Assembly (NCBI GenBank): GCA_027061425.1
Contig: JALSUN010000173.1
Span: 1 to 26,236 of the forward strand
DNA from: Helicobacteraceae bacterium
Lineage (GTDB): Bacteria > Campylobacterota > Campylobacteria > Campylobacterales > Sulfurimonadaceae
DNA length: 26,236 nucleotides
Direction of reading: 5' to 3'
Shown: positions 14,969-21,821 of the stretch, piece after piece
Layout of the letters: each line of letters opens with the position of its first letter
Position numbering within the stretch: the stretch's first letter is position 1
The notes under the pieces: generated by a model
What the model was told of the DNA's origin: nothing
Seen by the model: only the letters and a program-made list of their open reading frames with translations
Database searches by the model: none
Position numbers and translations under genes: made by a program

Positions 14969-16357
14969 ATGGACAAAATGTGGTCAGGCCGTTTTAGCGA
15001 AAGTTCAGCATCATTACTTGATGATTTCAATGCATCTATTATGTTCGATCGTCGTCTTTATAGAGAAGATATAGAAGGCTCACAAGCCCATGCTGCGATG
15101 TTAGCAGCACAAGGTATCTTGAGTAGTGATGAGCTTAAGGCCATTCATGATGGCTTAGAGCAGGTACTTTCTGAGATAGAGTCTGGAGACTTTGAGTGGA
15201 AGATCTCTGATGAAGATCTGCATATGGGTATAGAGAAGCGTTTAACTGCGATTATCGGTGATGTTGGTGGTAAACTTCATACAGCGCGTTCTCGCAATGA
15301 TCAGGTAGCTGTTGACTTTAGACGTTATGTGGTCCGTAAAAACAGAGAGATCTCTCAACTTATAAAATCGTTGATGGAAGTGGTCGTAGAGATCGCTTCA
15401 AAACATACAGAGACCCTTATCCCTGGAATGACCCACCTACAACATGCACAACCGACGAACTTTGGTTTTCATATGTTGGCGTATGCATCGATGTTTAAAC
15501 GCGACATTGAGCGTTTTGAAGAGAGTCGCAAACGTATCAATGTATCACCTTTAGGTTGTGCTGCTCTTGCTGGAACACCGCATAACATCGACCGTCAGAT
15601 GACGGCTAAGACTCTTGGCTTTGACAGTGTGAGTATTAACTGTTTGGACACGGTGAGTGATCGTGACTTTGCACTAGAGATCTTGTTTAACATCTCTACG
15701 ATGATGATGCACATTTCACGTTTAAGTGAAGAGATCATTCTTTGGTCGAGTTACGAGTTTGGTTTTGTAGAACTTTCTGATGCATATTCTACTGGATCAT
15801 CTATTATGCCTCAGAAGAAAAACCCTGACGTTCCTGAACTCCTTCGTGGCAAAACAGGTCGTGTCAACGGAAACCTTATCTCGCTACTCACGGTGATGAA
15901 GGGCTTACCTCTTGCTTATAACAAAGACACACAAGAAGATAAAGAGGGTGTCTTTGACAGTATCGATACTGCAGAACTCTCATTAGAGATTTTACGTGAA
16001 GCTTTAAAGACCATGACGGTTAAACCCGACAACATGCAACTCGCATGCCAAAAAGGTCATCTTACGGCTACTGACTTAGCAGATTACTTAGTAGAGCATT
16101 GTGGCGTTCCTTTTAGAGAGACGCACTTTATTTCAGGTAAGGCTGTAGCTCGTGCTGAAATAATGGGTATTGATGTCTCTGAAATGTCTTTTGACGAACT
16201 TCAAAAAATAGATACACGGATTAAAGAAGATGTCATGCCATATTTGGCCCTACGTCACTCTATGAATGCAAGAAATTCAGAAGGTGGAACATCTACCAAA
16301 CGTACATTAGAACAGGTACAACTCTTTAAAGACTATATCAAAGGATTAAACATATGA
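14969..16357 (+). CDS. argH: Argininosuccinate lyase
   Basis: ArgH splits argininosuccinate into arginine and fumarate, the last step of arginine synthesis. The 462-aa protein has the normal length and begins with the conserved MWSGRFSE. Further family blocks are SRNDQV near 111-116, the THLQHAQPT catalytic-His region near 155-163, and the superfamily signature TGSSIMPQKKNPD at 275-287, whose mobile serine loop supplies the catalytic Ser. GAGGA lies about nine bases before the ATG. The stop overlaps the OsmC gene by four bases (ATGA). No other arg genes are in the window. Confidence 0.97.
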   Translation: MDKMWSGRFSESSASLLDDFNASIMFDRRLYREDIEGSQAHAAMLAAQGILSSDELKAIHDGLEQVLSEIESGDFEWKISDEDLHMGIEKRLTAIIGDVGGKLHTARSRNDQVAVDFRRYVVRKNREISQLIKSLMEVVVEIASKHTETLIPGMTHLQHAQPTNFGFHMLAYASMFKRDIERFEESRKRINVSPLGCAALAGTPHNIDRQMTAKTLGFDSVSINCLDTVSDRDFALEILFNISTMMMHISRLSEEIILWSSYEFGFVELSDAYSTGSSIMPQKKNPDVPELLRGKTGRVNGNLISLLTVMKGLPLAYNKDTQEDKEGVFDSIDTAELSLEILREALKTMTVKPDNMQLACQKGHLTATDLADYLVEHCGVPFRETHFISGKAVARAEIMGIDVSEMSFDELQKIDTRIKEDVMPYLALRHSMNARNSEGGTSTKRTLEQVQLFKDYIKGLNI

Positions 16358-16824
16358 AAATCTCTATTGCCCATAAAGAAGCGATGAAATTTGAAGCAAC
16401 AACAACCAAAAGTAGTTTCATCATTGACTGTCCAACTATCAGTCCTATCGAGTATTTTTTAAGTGGTATCATCACTTGTAGTGCTACTGATGTCTATATG
16501 TTGCCACAGAACCAAGGTAAGACCGTGAGCGACCTTGTGGTTGATGGTGAAGTTAAACGTGCTGATGAGCATCCTAAAAAATTTGAGACACTACACCTGA
16601 CTTACACATTTAATTCTGATGCTGACAGCGATGACCAGGCAGCGCGTTGGGTGATGGCAAGTGTTGAGACCTACTGTTCGACGATAAACACTATTCGCGA
16701 CACTACAAAGATCTCATATACTATCGTTCATAACGGTAAAACTATTCGTGAAAACGAAGAGATGATTAGTGGTCAAGGTTCTCAGGTAGACCTTGGTGAC
16801 TTAGAGGGTTGTTGTCCATCGTGA
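16354..16824 (+). CDS. OsmC/Ohr-family protein
   Basis: 156-aa OsmC-like protein. The family's two redox cysteines are visible: C42 in GIITCSATDVYM and C108 in VETYCSTINT, spaced as in OsmC and Ohr thiol peroxidases, which reduce organic hydroperoxides. The PIEYFLSGIITC helix is typical. The C-terminus ends in an unusual GCCPS with two adjacent cysteines. The second-Cys region does not clearly match Ohr, so YhfA-like members of the superfamily are an alternative and peroxidase activity is not certain. It overlaps argH by four bases, and a terminator follows. The link to arginine synthesis is probably only transcriptional. Confidence 0.88.
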   Translation: MKISIAHKEAMKFEATTTKSSFIIDCPTISPIEYFLSGIITCSATDVYMLPQNQGKTVSDLVVDGEVKRADEHPKKFETLHLTYTFNSDADSDDQAARWVMASVETYCSTINTIRDTTKISYTIVHNGKTIRENEEMISGQGSQVDLGDLEGCCPS

Positions 16825-16834
16825 TCTCTCTTTA

Positions 16835-16848
16835 GCCCATTTTTGGGC
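16835..16848 (+). terminator. Terminator after the OsmC gene
   Basis: GCCCA (16835-16839) and TGGGC (16844-16848) form a short GC-rich stem around TTTT, followed by a pyrimidine-rich stretch, 11 bases after the stop. Confidence 0.6.
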
Positions 16849-16891
16849 ACTTTCTTACTTTAGAGATGCCCTTTAACTTTTAAGGATTTTT

Positions 16892-17281
16892 TTGTTTGCT
16901 TTTTATGAGAGTGACTGGTTCACTATTACGTTAGAAATTCTCTTTCTTCTTTTTATTATCTATGATACGAAGCGCTATTTTCAAACTAAAAAACGTGAGT
17001 ACCTTCTTAACATCGCTTTGACCATAGGTTTTTTCTTTTGGGCTTTGGTGCCGTTTTATAACAAGTACTACAGTTGGCAAGATGTAGACAAGTCCTCTTT
17101 AATGGCGTCGTGTATCGCTGAAAACAATGCAAGTTATTGTGAGTGCTGGGATGATAAGGTGTTTAAAGAGTACTCCTTGGATGACTTTAAGAGTCTTAAC
17201 CGTGAGAAGGATGAGGATTATTTGGAGTTTGCTTCTGAGGTGGATGAGGAGTGTCGAGGTATTGATACTGGGTGGTTTTAG
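16892..17281 (+). CDS. Two-TM membrane protein with Cys-containing C-terminal domain, unknown function
   Basis: 129-aa protein with two hydrophobic segments (about residues 8-24 and 38-57) joined by a strongly positive loop (KRYFQTKKREY). By the positive-inside rule the loop is cytoplasmic and both ends face the periplasm. The C-terminal part (about 60-129) is acidic and has four cysteines, C74, C83, C85 and C121, arranged as C-x8-C-x-C ... C; in the periplasm these could form disulfides or bind a metal. The start is TTG 16892, with a strong AAGGA five bases upstream; no better-placed ATG exists. I do not recognise the family. It stands alone between the OsmC terminator and the palindrome-rich spacer. 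Confidence 0.75.
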   Translation: MFAFYESDWFTITLEILFLLFIIYDTKRYFQTKKREYLLNIALTIGFFFWALVPFYNKYYSWQDVDKSSLMASCIAENNASYCECWDDKVFKEYSLDDFKSLNREKDEDYLEFASEVDEECRGIDTGWF

Positions 17282-17397
17282 AACCTGAGTCTATGTCTTA
17301 ATATTTTCTTGATAACTTTAACTTACTCTTGTTTCCCTTTCTTTTTTTGACTCAGCAAAATAAGAAACAACAAAACTGACTCTAGCAGGGCTTCAGG

Positions 17398-17413
17398 GTC
17401 GGTAGCTACCGAC
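17398..17413. repeat. 16-nt perfect palindrome
   Basis: GTCGGTAGCTACCGAC is identical to its reverse complement. It lies 12 bases before the larger inverted repeat and has no loop, so a protein-binding site or recombination remnant is more natural than an RNA hairpin. Confidence 0.6.
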
Positions 17414-17425
17414 TTCCCTCTCTTC

Positions 17426-17499
17426 ACACTCTTTTTAGCTAAAAACGACAAACTCCCTACGGTCAAACAGTGCCGTTTTCTTTACGCTAAAAAGAGTGT
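17426..17499. repeat. 74-nt two-tier inverted repeat
   Basis: The outer arms are a perfect 14-nt inverted repeat: ACACTCTTTTTAGC (17426-17439) against GCTAAAAAGAGTGT (17486-17499). Inside, AAAACGACA (17442-17450) pairs with TGCCGTTTT (17471-17479) at eight of nine positions. The loop is 20 bases (17451-17470), and the internal loops are asymmetric (2 and 6 bases). The shape fits a small non-autonomous repeat or a structured RNA. Confidence 0.65.
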
Positions 17500-17557
17500 T
17501 CCGTTCGGCCTTGCAGATGCTAGAGAGAAAGAGCAAGCGGTGACGCATTGATTAATG

Positions 17558-17576
17558 TGAAAGCGAGTCGCTTTCA
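17558..17576. repeat. 19-nt dyad
   Basis: TGAAAGCGA and TCGCTTTCA are perfect inverted repeats separated by one base. It is the third palindrome within 180 bases. Confidence 0.55.
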
Positions 17577-17746
17577 TCCCAATTCAAACAAACTCGCAAC
17601 AATAACAACCGGAGTCGTAGCAATACAAAGATCGGAAATGGAACTGCTTTAGATTGAAAGTATCTTCCTCTCAACAACAGCGTCTCTCTTTTTTTAAGGT
17701 CTACGCCATTGATGCTTTCGCATACCAACTCTGTTTCCGAACCTAT

Positions 17747-17768
17747 AAAAGCCAAGCAGTTGGCTTTT
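17747..17768 (+). terminator. Perfect 9-bp hairpin with T-run, terminator-like
   Basis: AAAAGCCAA (17747-17755) and TTGGCTTTT (17760-17768) enclose GCAG, and the T-run continues one base further. It looks like an intrinsic terminator, yet no gene ends just before it on either strand. That may mean a decayed or unrecognised transcript upstream. Confidence 0.5.
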
Positions 17769-17941
17769 TCTTTACGCTTCTCATCTCTGACGCGACAGAG
17801 AAAAAAAGTTCGGGCTGCCACAACTGTATTAGCTAGGAAGTCCATGATGTAGATAAAGTTAAAACAGGAAAAAAAGGTGTATTTAGTTGCCAGTATATTA
17901 ATGCCAACAGTATAATATGGAGAAGTGTTTGCAACGCTAAA

Positions 17942-17958
17942 GCCCTATGTTTTAGGGC
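17942..17958 (-). terminator. Terminator of the HIT gene
   Basis: On the minus strand GCCCTA, five bases and TAGGGC are followed by TTTAGC, beginning about ten bases after the HIT stop codon. The stem is six perfect base pairs. Confidence 0.55.
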
Positions 17959-17968
17959 CTAAAAAATG

Positions 17969-18325
17969 CTAAAAAAAGTCTTTGGGATCTGCATCTATAA
18001 GATGTGGAAAAGTGAGTTTAGCACCACCTATAACATGCCAATGTAGATGTTTAACCTCTTGACCCCCATTATGACCAACATTGCTAATAAGGCGGTATCC
18101 AGACTCTTTTATACCAACATGATCAGCTACCTCTTGGATGAAAGTCGTCATGCCTGCCATTGTCTCAGGTGAGACCTCGTTAAAACTGTCTACGTGTTGT
18201 TTAGGAATGACCAAAATATGGACAGGTGCTTTGGGGTTGATATCGTGAAACGCAAGAAAATTTTCATTTTCCATCTCGATGTTGGCTGGGATTTCTTTGT
18301 TGATGATTTTACAAAATAGACACAT
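17969..18325 (-). CDS. HIT-family (Hint-like) nucleotide hydrolase
   Basis: 118-aa histidine-triad protein. The triad H93-L-H95-W-H97 with following VIGG is intact, the middle His being the expected nucleophile that forms a nucleotidyl intermediate. The N-terminal CLFCKIINKEIPA carries two cysteines (C2, C5), which often bind zinc with His residues in this group. Hint-type enzymes split aminoacyl- or phosphoramidate-AMP compounds; the physiological substrate is rarely known. The start has AAGG upstream and an extended -10. It is divergent from pheS, the same neighbourhood I recall in C. jejuni, and since Hint proteins can hydrolyse aminoacyl-adenylates a link to tRNA charging is conceivable. 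Confidence 0.94.
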   Translation of the reverse strand: MCLFCKIINKEIPANIEMENENFLAFHDINPKAPVHILVIPKQHVDSFNEVSPETMAGMTTFIQEVADHVGIKESGYRLISNVGHNGGQEVKHLHWHVIGGAKLTFPHLIDADPKDFF

Positions 18326-18352
18326 ATATAACCTTAATTAATGAATTGATAT

Positions 18353-18361
18353 ATTGTAACA
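18353..18361 (-). promoter_or_regulatory. Extended -10 promoter of the HIT gene
   Basis: On the minus strand the sequence reads TGTTACAAT, an extended -10 (TGn plus TACAAT), 27 bases before the HIT ATG with AAGG in the leader. A 10-nt palindrome GTTTATAAAC (18366-18375) lies just upstream. Confidence 0.5.
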
Positions 18362-18451
18362 CAGAGTTTATAAACACTAAAATAAAAGAGGCTAAAAGTA
18401 CCTAAAACAGGGCGTTTTGTTGATACAAAGCTACCCTTAAAAATCTTTGGA

Positions 18452-18457
18452 TAAAAT
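18452..18457 (+). promoter_or_regulatory. Likely -10 element of the pheS operon
   Basis: TTTGGATAAAATACGCGTAATTATAAAAGG spans 18446-18475 in full; its core TAAAATA, five bases, AATTATAAAA matches the rsmH upstream region closely. The transcript would begin near 18464. Confidence 0.5.
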
Positions 18458-18486
18458 ACGCGTAATTATAAAAGGCGCAAGCCTAC

Positions 18487-19491
18487 ATGGAGACTCCATT
18501 GACAGAGTGGTATGATAAAATAGAAGCAGCGGATTCAGTAAGCGAATTAGAAGAGATCCGTATCGCAGTTTTTGGTAAAAAAGGGGTCTTGGCCGCTGAG
18601 TTTGCCAAGATGAAAAGTGTCGCAAATGAAGAGAAAGCAGCTTTTGCTAAGAACTTGAACATTCATAAAGGCAAGATGACATCACTGTTTAATGCCCGTA
18701 AGATCGTTCTTGCGACTGAGGCGTTAGAGGCAGCTATGAAAGCAGAGAAGATCGATGTTTCTCTTTTCTCTGCACGTGCAGAACGTGGTGCATTGCACCC
18801 TGTAATGCAGACGATGGATCGCATAGTAGAGTACTTTGTCTCTATGAACTTCGCCGTGAACACGGGGCCGATGATAGAAGATGATTTTCATAACTTTGAA
18901 GCTTTGAACCTTCCTAAGTATCATCCTGCACGTGACATGCAAGACACCTTCTATTTTAAAGATGAGATGCTTTTGAGAACGCACACCTCACCAGTACAGA
19001 TCCGTACGATGATGCATTCTAAACCTCCTATCCGCATGATTGCACCCGGGTCTGTTTTTAGACGTGACTTGGACTTGACCCATACACCGATGTTCCATCA
19101 GGTTGAAGGTCTTGTGGTTGATGAGACCGGTAAGGTCTCTTTTGCAAACCTCAAGTTTATTTTGGAAGACTTTTTAAAATATATGTTTGGTGATGTAGAA
19201 GTGCGTTTTAGACCAAGTTTCTTCCCGTTTACGGAGCCATCTGCTGAAGCGGACATTAGTTGTATCTTCTGTGAAGGTGAAGGCTGTCGTGTCTGTTCTC
19301 ATACAGGGTGGTTAGAAGTACTTGGTTGTGGTATCGTAGATGAAAACGTCTTTAAGGCTGTTGGATACGAAGATGTTAGCGGTTACGCTTTTGGACTTGG
19401 AGTAGAGCGTTTTGCAATGCTTATTCAACACATCGGAGACCTTCGTTCACTGTTTGAAGGTGATGTTAGACTTTTGGAGCAGTTTCAATGA
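18487..19491 (+). CDS. pheS: Phenylalanyl-tRNA synthetase alpha subunit
   Basis: Catalytic subunit of the alpha2-beta2 enzyme that charges tRNA(Phe). The 334-aa protein begins with the coiled-coil tRNA-binding arm (about residues 1-90). The class II catalytic core follows, with HPARDMQDTFYF near 139-150, LLRTHTSPVQIR near 160-171, FHQVEGLVVD near 202-211 and motif 3 GLGVERFAML near 306-315. A CxxC pair (IFCEGEGCRVC) sits in a hairpin near 261-271. ATG 18487 is the only possible start, since TAA lies in frame a little upstream. The ribosome site AAAGG is eleven bases away and part of a small GCAA-loop hairpin. The stop overlaps pheT by four bases. Confidence 0.97.
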   Translation: METPLTEWYDKIEAADSVSELEEIRIAVFGKKGVLAAEFAKMKSVANEEKAAFAKNLNIHKGKMTSLFNARKIVLATEALEAAMKAEKIDVSLFSARAERGALHPVMQTMDRIVEYFVSMNFAVNTGPMIEDDFHNFEALNLPKYHPARDMQDTFYFKDEMLLRTHTSPVQIRTMMHSKPPIRMIAPGSVFRRDLDLTHTPMFHQVEGLVVDETGKVSFANLKFILEDFLKYMFGDVEVRFRPSFFPFTEPSAEADISCIFCEGEGCRVCSHTGWLEVLGCGIVDENVFKAVGYEDVSGYAFGLGVERFAMLIQHIGDLRSLFEGDVRLLEQFQ

Positions 19492-21821
19492 TCGTTACAC
19501 GCAGTTGGTTAAATGAGTGGATTAAACTCGATGATATCTCTAATGAAGAGTTGGCTAAGACTTTCAACAGTATAGGCCTTGAAGTAGACAGTGTTACAGA
19601 GTTTAACATTCCCGAAAAGATTGTTTTTGGTAAGGTGCTCTCTTGTGAAAAACATCCTGATGCTGACAAACTTAACATCTGTCAAGTTGACTTAGGTGCT
19701 ACTACACGTCAAATCGTTTGTGGTGCTGCCAATGTTCGTGAAGGTTTGACAGTCGCTGTGGCAACACTTGGTGCTGTCATGCCAGGTGGTATGGTTATCA
19801 AACCCGTCAAACTTCGTGGTATTGACTCAGAAGGTATGATCTGTTCATCTTCTGAGATCGGTCTGCCTAAACTAGGCGACGGTATTATGGAAATCGATGG
19901 GAGTATGGGTAAGATCAAACTTGGTGATGAAATCCGTACCAACCCAATCTTCAACGATACGCAGATAGAGATCGAACTCACAGCAAACCGTGGTGACTGC
20001 TTGAGTATTCGTGGTGTTGCTCGTGATCTTTGTGCCGCTTTTAACAAGCCTCTTAAAAAGATGAAAAGCGAAGATCTTGATCAAACCCGTTTGGGTATTG
20101 GTCGTCTACTACAAATTTCTCAAGAGGACAATTTAGATGTAGATTTAACGTATCGTGCTATTGACTTGAAGAATTTAGAACTTCCGCTTAAATTGCGCCT
20201 TCGTTTGGCACAGATAGATGAGACAAAAGAGAACGATCTAGAGTCTCTTCTCTGGTATGCGACGTATGCTACAGGTGTTGTTCTTAGAGCATATCATTAT
20301 GGTCCTTTTAAAAATGATGAAGAGAAAAAAGCAGTTATTACACTTAAGCGTGACGAAAAAGGTTTTGCCGCTATTTATAATGATAAACGTGCTTCTATTG
20401 TTGGGATTTATCAAGAAGATGACTCCCGTGTGACCTATAAAGAGGGGATAGCATTTATAGAAGCAAGTTACATTCCACCTGAAATCATCTCACGTAAAAT
20501 GTACGAAAACAAAATAGAAAATGGTCCACACTTTTACAGAACTTCTCGTGGATCTGAGCCAGAGTTAGAGATAGGGCTTGAGTTTGCACTTAACCTTTTT
20601 GATGCCTATTCGGACTCTTTTACTTATGGTGGCAGTGTCGATGTTAACACTAAATTTAATGAAAAAGTAATAGGTATCAGTGTCTCTGAAATCAATGCTA
20701 TTATTGGTATGGATATTAAAAAAGCAACGATATCAAAACTTTTGATCGGTCTTGGTTTTTCAGTTTCTAAGTCAAAAGGTGATAACTTTGTTGTAGAAGT
20801 ACCACGTTACCGTCATGATATTGTGAACAAGCAAGATGTTGTAGAAGAGATCGTGCGCCTTGTTGGTATAGACAACATCGTCTCTAAGCCTCTTGTCTTT
20901 GAAGAAGCGTACCGTATAGACAACGATTATGAAGTGTATACTAAACGTAAAGTCTATCGTCATCGTGCTGCTCAAAGTGGCTTCTACGAGAGTGTTCATT
21001 TTGTATTTAATGAGCGTGCTGTTCTTGAAAAGTATGGTTTTGAAACGCTACATACCTCAAAAGAACTGCTTAACCCTATAGCGGGAACCTTGGACACATT
21101 ACGTTCTACAATGATGCTTGGTCTGGTCCAGGCCGCATCACAAAACACAAAAGTAGGGCGTAAAGGCATTAAGCTTTTTGAGTCAGGTTCTGTGTTTGAC
21201 AGTGAGCGAAATGAAAGTGTCAAGTTTGCATTTTTAAGTTCGGGCAGTGTTGAAAGTGACAAGATAAGTAATAGTGGTAAACCTGCTCCTGTTGGATTTT
21301 CAGACTTTGTTCAGCGTATTTCAGATGTTATTGGTGATATCACTTTAAGAGAAATAACACCATCACATCAATTTGCCCACCCTTACCAAGCAGCAATAGT
21401 GATGCAAAACGGTGTTCAGATAGGTGAACTTTTTAGATTGCATCCTACTGTGGCTGAGGCCTTTGGTCTTGAAGATACTTATCTTTGTGAAGTGGACTTT
21501 AGTGCTTTAGAGTACAAGATTAAAAATGCACACAGTTACTCAAAGTACCAAGCCTCTTTTAGAGACCTGAGTGTGGTTATCCCTGCTTCTATGCGTTATG
21601 CAGAAATTGAAAAAGTGATCGCTGCTAACAAAAGTGCTGAGATTATACGTTTTTATCCTGTTGACACCTATAGTGATGAAAAGCTGGGTAACACAGTGAG
21701 TTTAAGTTTACGATTTGTACTTCAATCTCCTGAAAAGACTCTTGAAGAAGAGGACATCACATCCTCTATGTCTTCAGTATTAACCGCCTTAGAAACTGAA
21801 CTTGGGTTAACACTGCGATGA
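19488..21821 (+). CDS. pheT: Phenylalanyl-tRNA synthetase beta subunit with degenerate editing domain
   Basis: 777-aa beta chain. The order is normal: EMAP-like tRNA-binding OB domain (about residues 40-150), B1 fold, B3/4 region (about 215-375), B5 (about 390-460), catalytic-like core, and C-terminal FDX-ACB anticodon domain (about 685-777, from YSKYQASFRDLSVV). The B3/4 editing region is strongly altered. The block that in E. coli reads DVTNYV...QPMHAFD is replaced by WYATYATGVVLRAYHYG (256-272), and TDASHRYERG by a segment ending HFYRTSRG (348-355). A Glu equivalent to the conserved LECAFF position remains (E325). Proofreading of tyrosyl-tRNA(Phe) is therefore probably weak or absent. Relatives in C. 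jejuni look similar from memory. It overlaps aroA by four bases. Confidence 0.96.
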   Translation: MIVTRSWLNEWIKLDDISNEELAKTFNSIGLEVDSVTEFNIPEKIVFGKVLSCEKHPDADKLNICQVDLGATTRQIVCGAANVREGLTVAVATLGAVMPGGMVIKPVKLRGIDSEGMICSSSEIGLPKLGDGIMEIDGSMGKIKLGDEIRTNPIFNDTQIEIELTANRGDCLSIRGVARDLCAAFNKPLKKMKSEDLDQTRLGIGRLLQISQEDNLDVDLTYRAIDLKNLELPLKLRLRLAQIDETKENDLESLLWYATYATGVVLRAYHYGPFKNDEEKKAVITLKRDEKGFAAIYNDKRASIVGIYQEDDSRVTYKEGIAFIEASYIPPEIISRKMYENKIENGPHFYRTSRGSEPELEIGLEFALNLFDAYSDSFTYGGSVDVNTKFNEKVIGISVSEINAIIGMDIKKATISKLLIGLGFSVSKSKGDNFVVEVPRYRHDIVNKQDVVEEIVRLVGIDNIVSKPLVFEEAYRIDNDYEVYTKRKVYRHRAAQSGFYESVHFVFNERAVLEKYGFETLHTSKELLNPIAGTLDTLRSTMMLGLVQAASQNTKVGRKGIKLFESGSVFDSERNESVKFAFLSSGSVESDKISNSGKPAPVGFSDFVQRISDVIGDITLREITPSHQFAHPYQAAIVMQNGVQIGELFRLHPTVAEAFGLEDTYLCEVDFSALEYKIKNAHSYSKYQASFRDLSVVIPASMRYAEIEKVIAANKSAEIIRFYPVDTYSDEKLGNTVSLSLRFVLQSPEKTLEEEDITSSMSSVLTALETELGLTLR

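Larger units (their letters stand above)
17282..17968. other. 687-base spacer without a supported gene, rich in palindromes
   Basis: Open frames of 97 codons (minus, 17845-17552) and 60 codons (plus, 17654-17836) occur here but overlap each other, lack good ribosome sites and show no recognisable domain. The stretch holds four separate inverted repeats, listed individually. A plus-strand open stretch at about 17414-17550 (containing FLAKNDKL and KQCRFLYAKKS) resembles short hypothetical ORFs I have seen scattered in other proteobacterial genomes. That suggests a dispersed repeat or a decayed element rather than a working gene. Confidence 0.6.

Noticed and set aside
14818..15030. 70-codon minus-strand frame over the argH promoter
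   Set aside because: It covers the cytochrome terminator, the argH leader and the argH start; no domain or ribosome site.
17426..17499. CRISPR repeat or integron attC site
   Set aside because: There is one inverted repeat only, no regularly spaced copies, no integrase, and no attC consensus core that I can see.
17654..17836. 60-codon plus-strand open frame in the spacer
   Set aside because: Short, no convincing ribosome site, passes through the 9-bp hairpin; the translation looks like repeat-derived sequence rather than a protein.
17552..17845. 97-codon minus-strand open frame in the spacer
   Set aside because: It overlaps a plus-strand frame, lacks a clear ribosome site, crosses a terminator-like hairpin and a dyad, has runs of Leu/Arg typical of antisense reading, and matches no domain I know.
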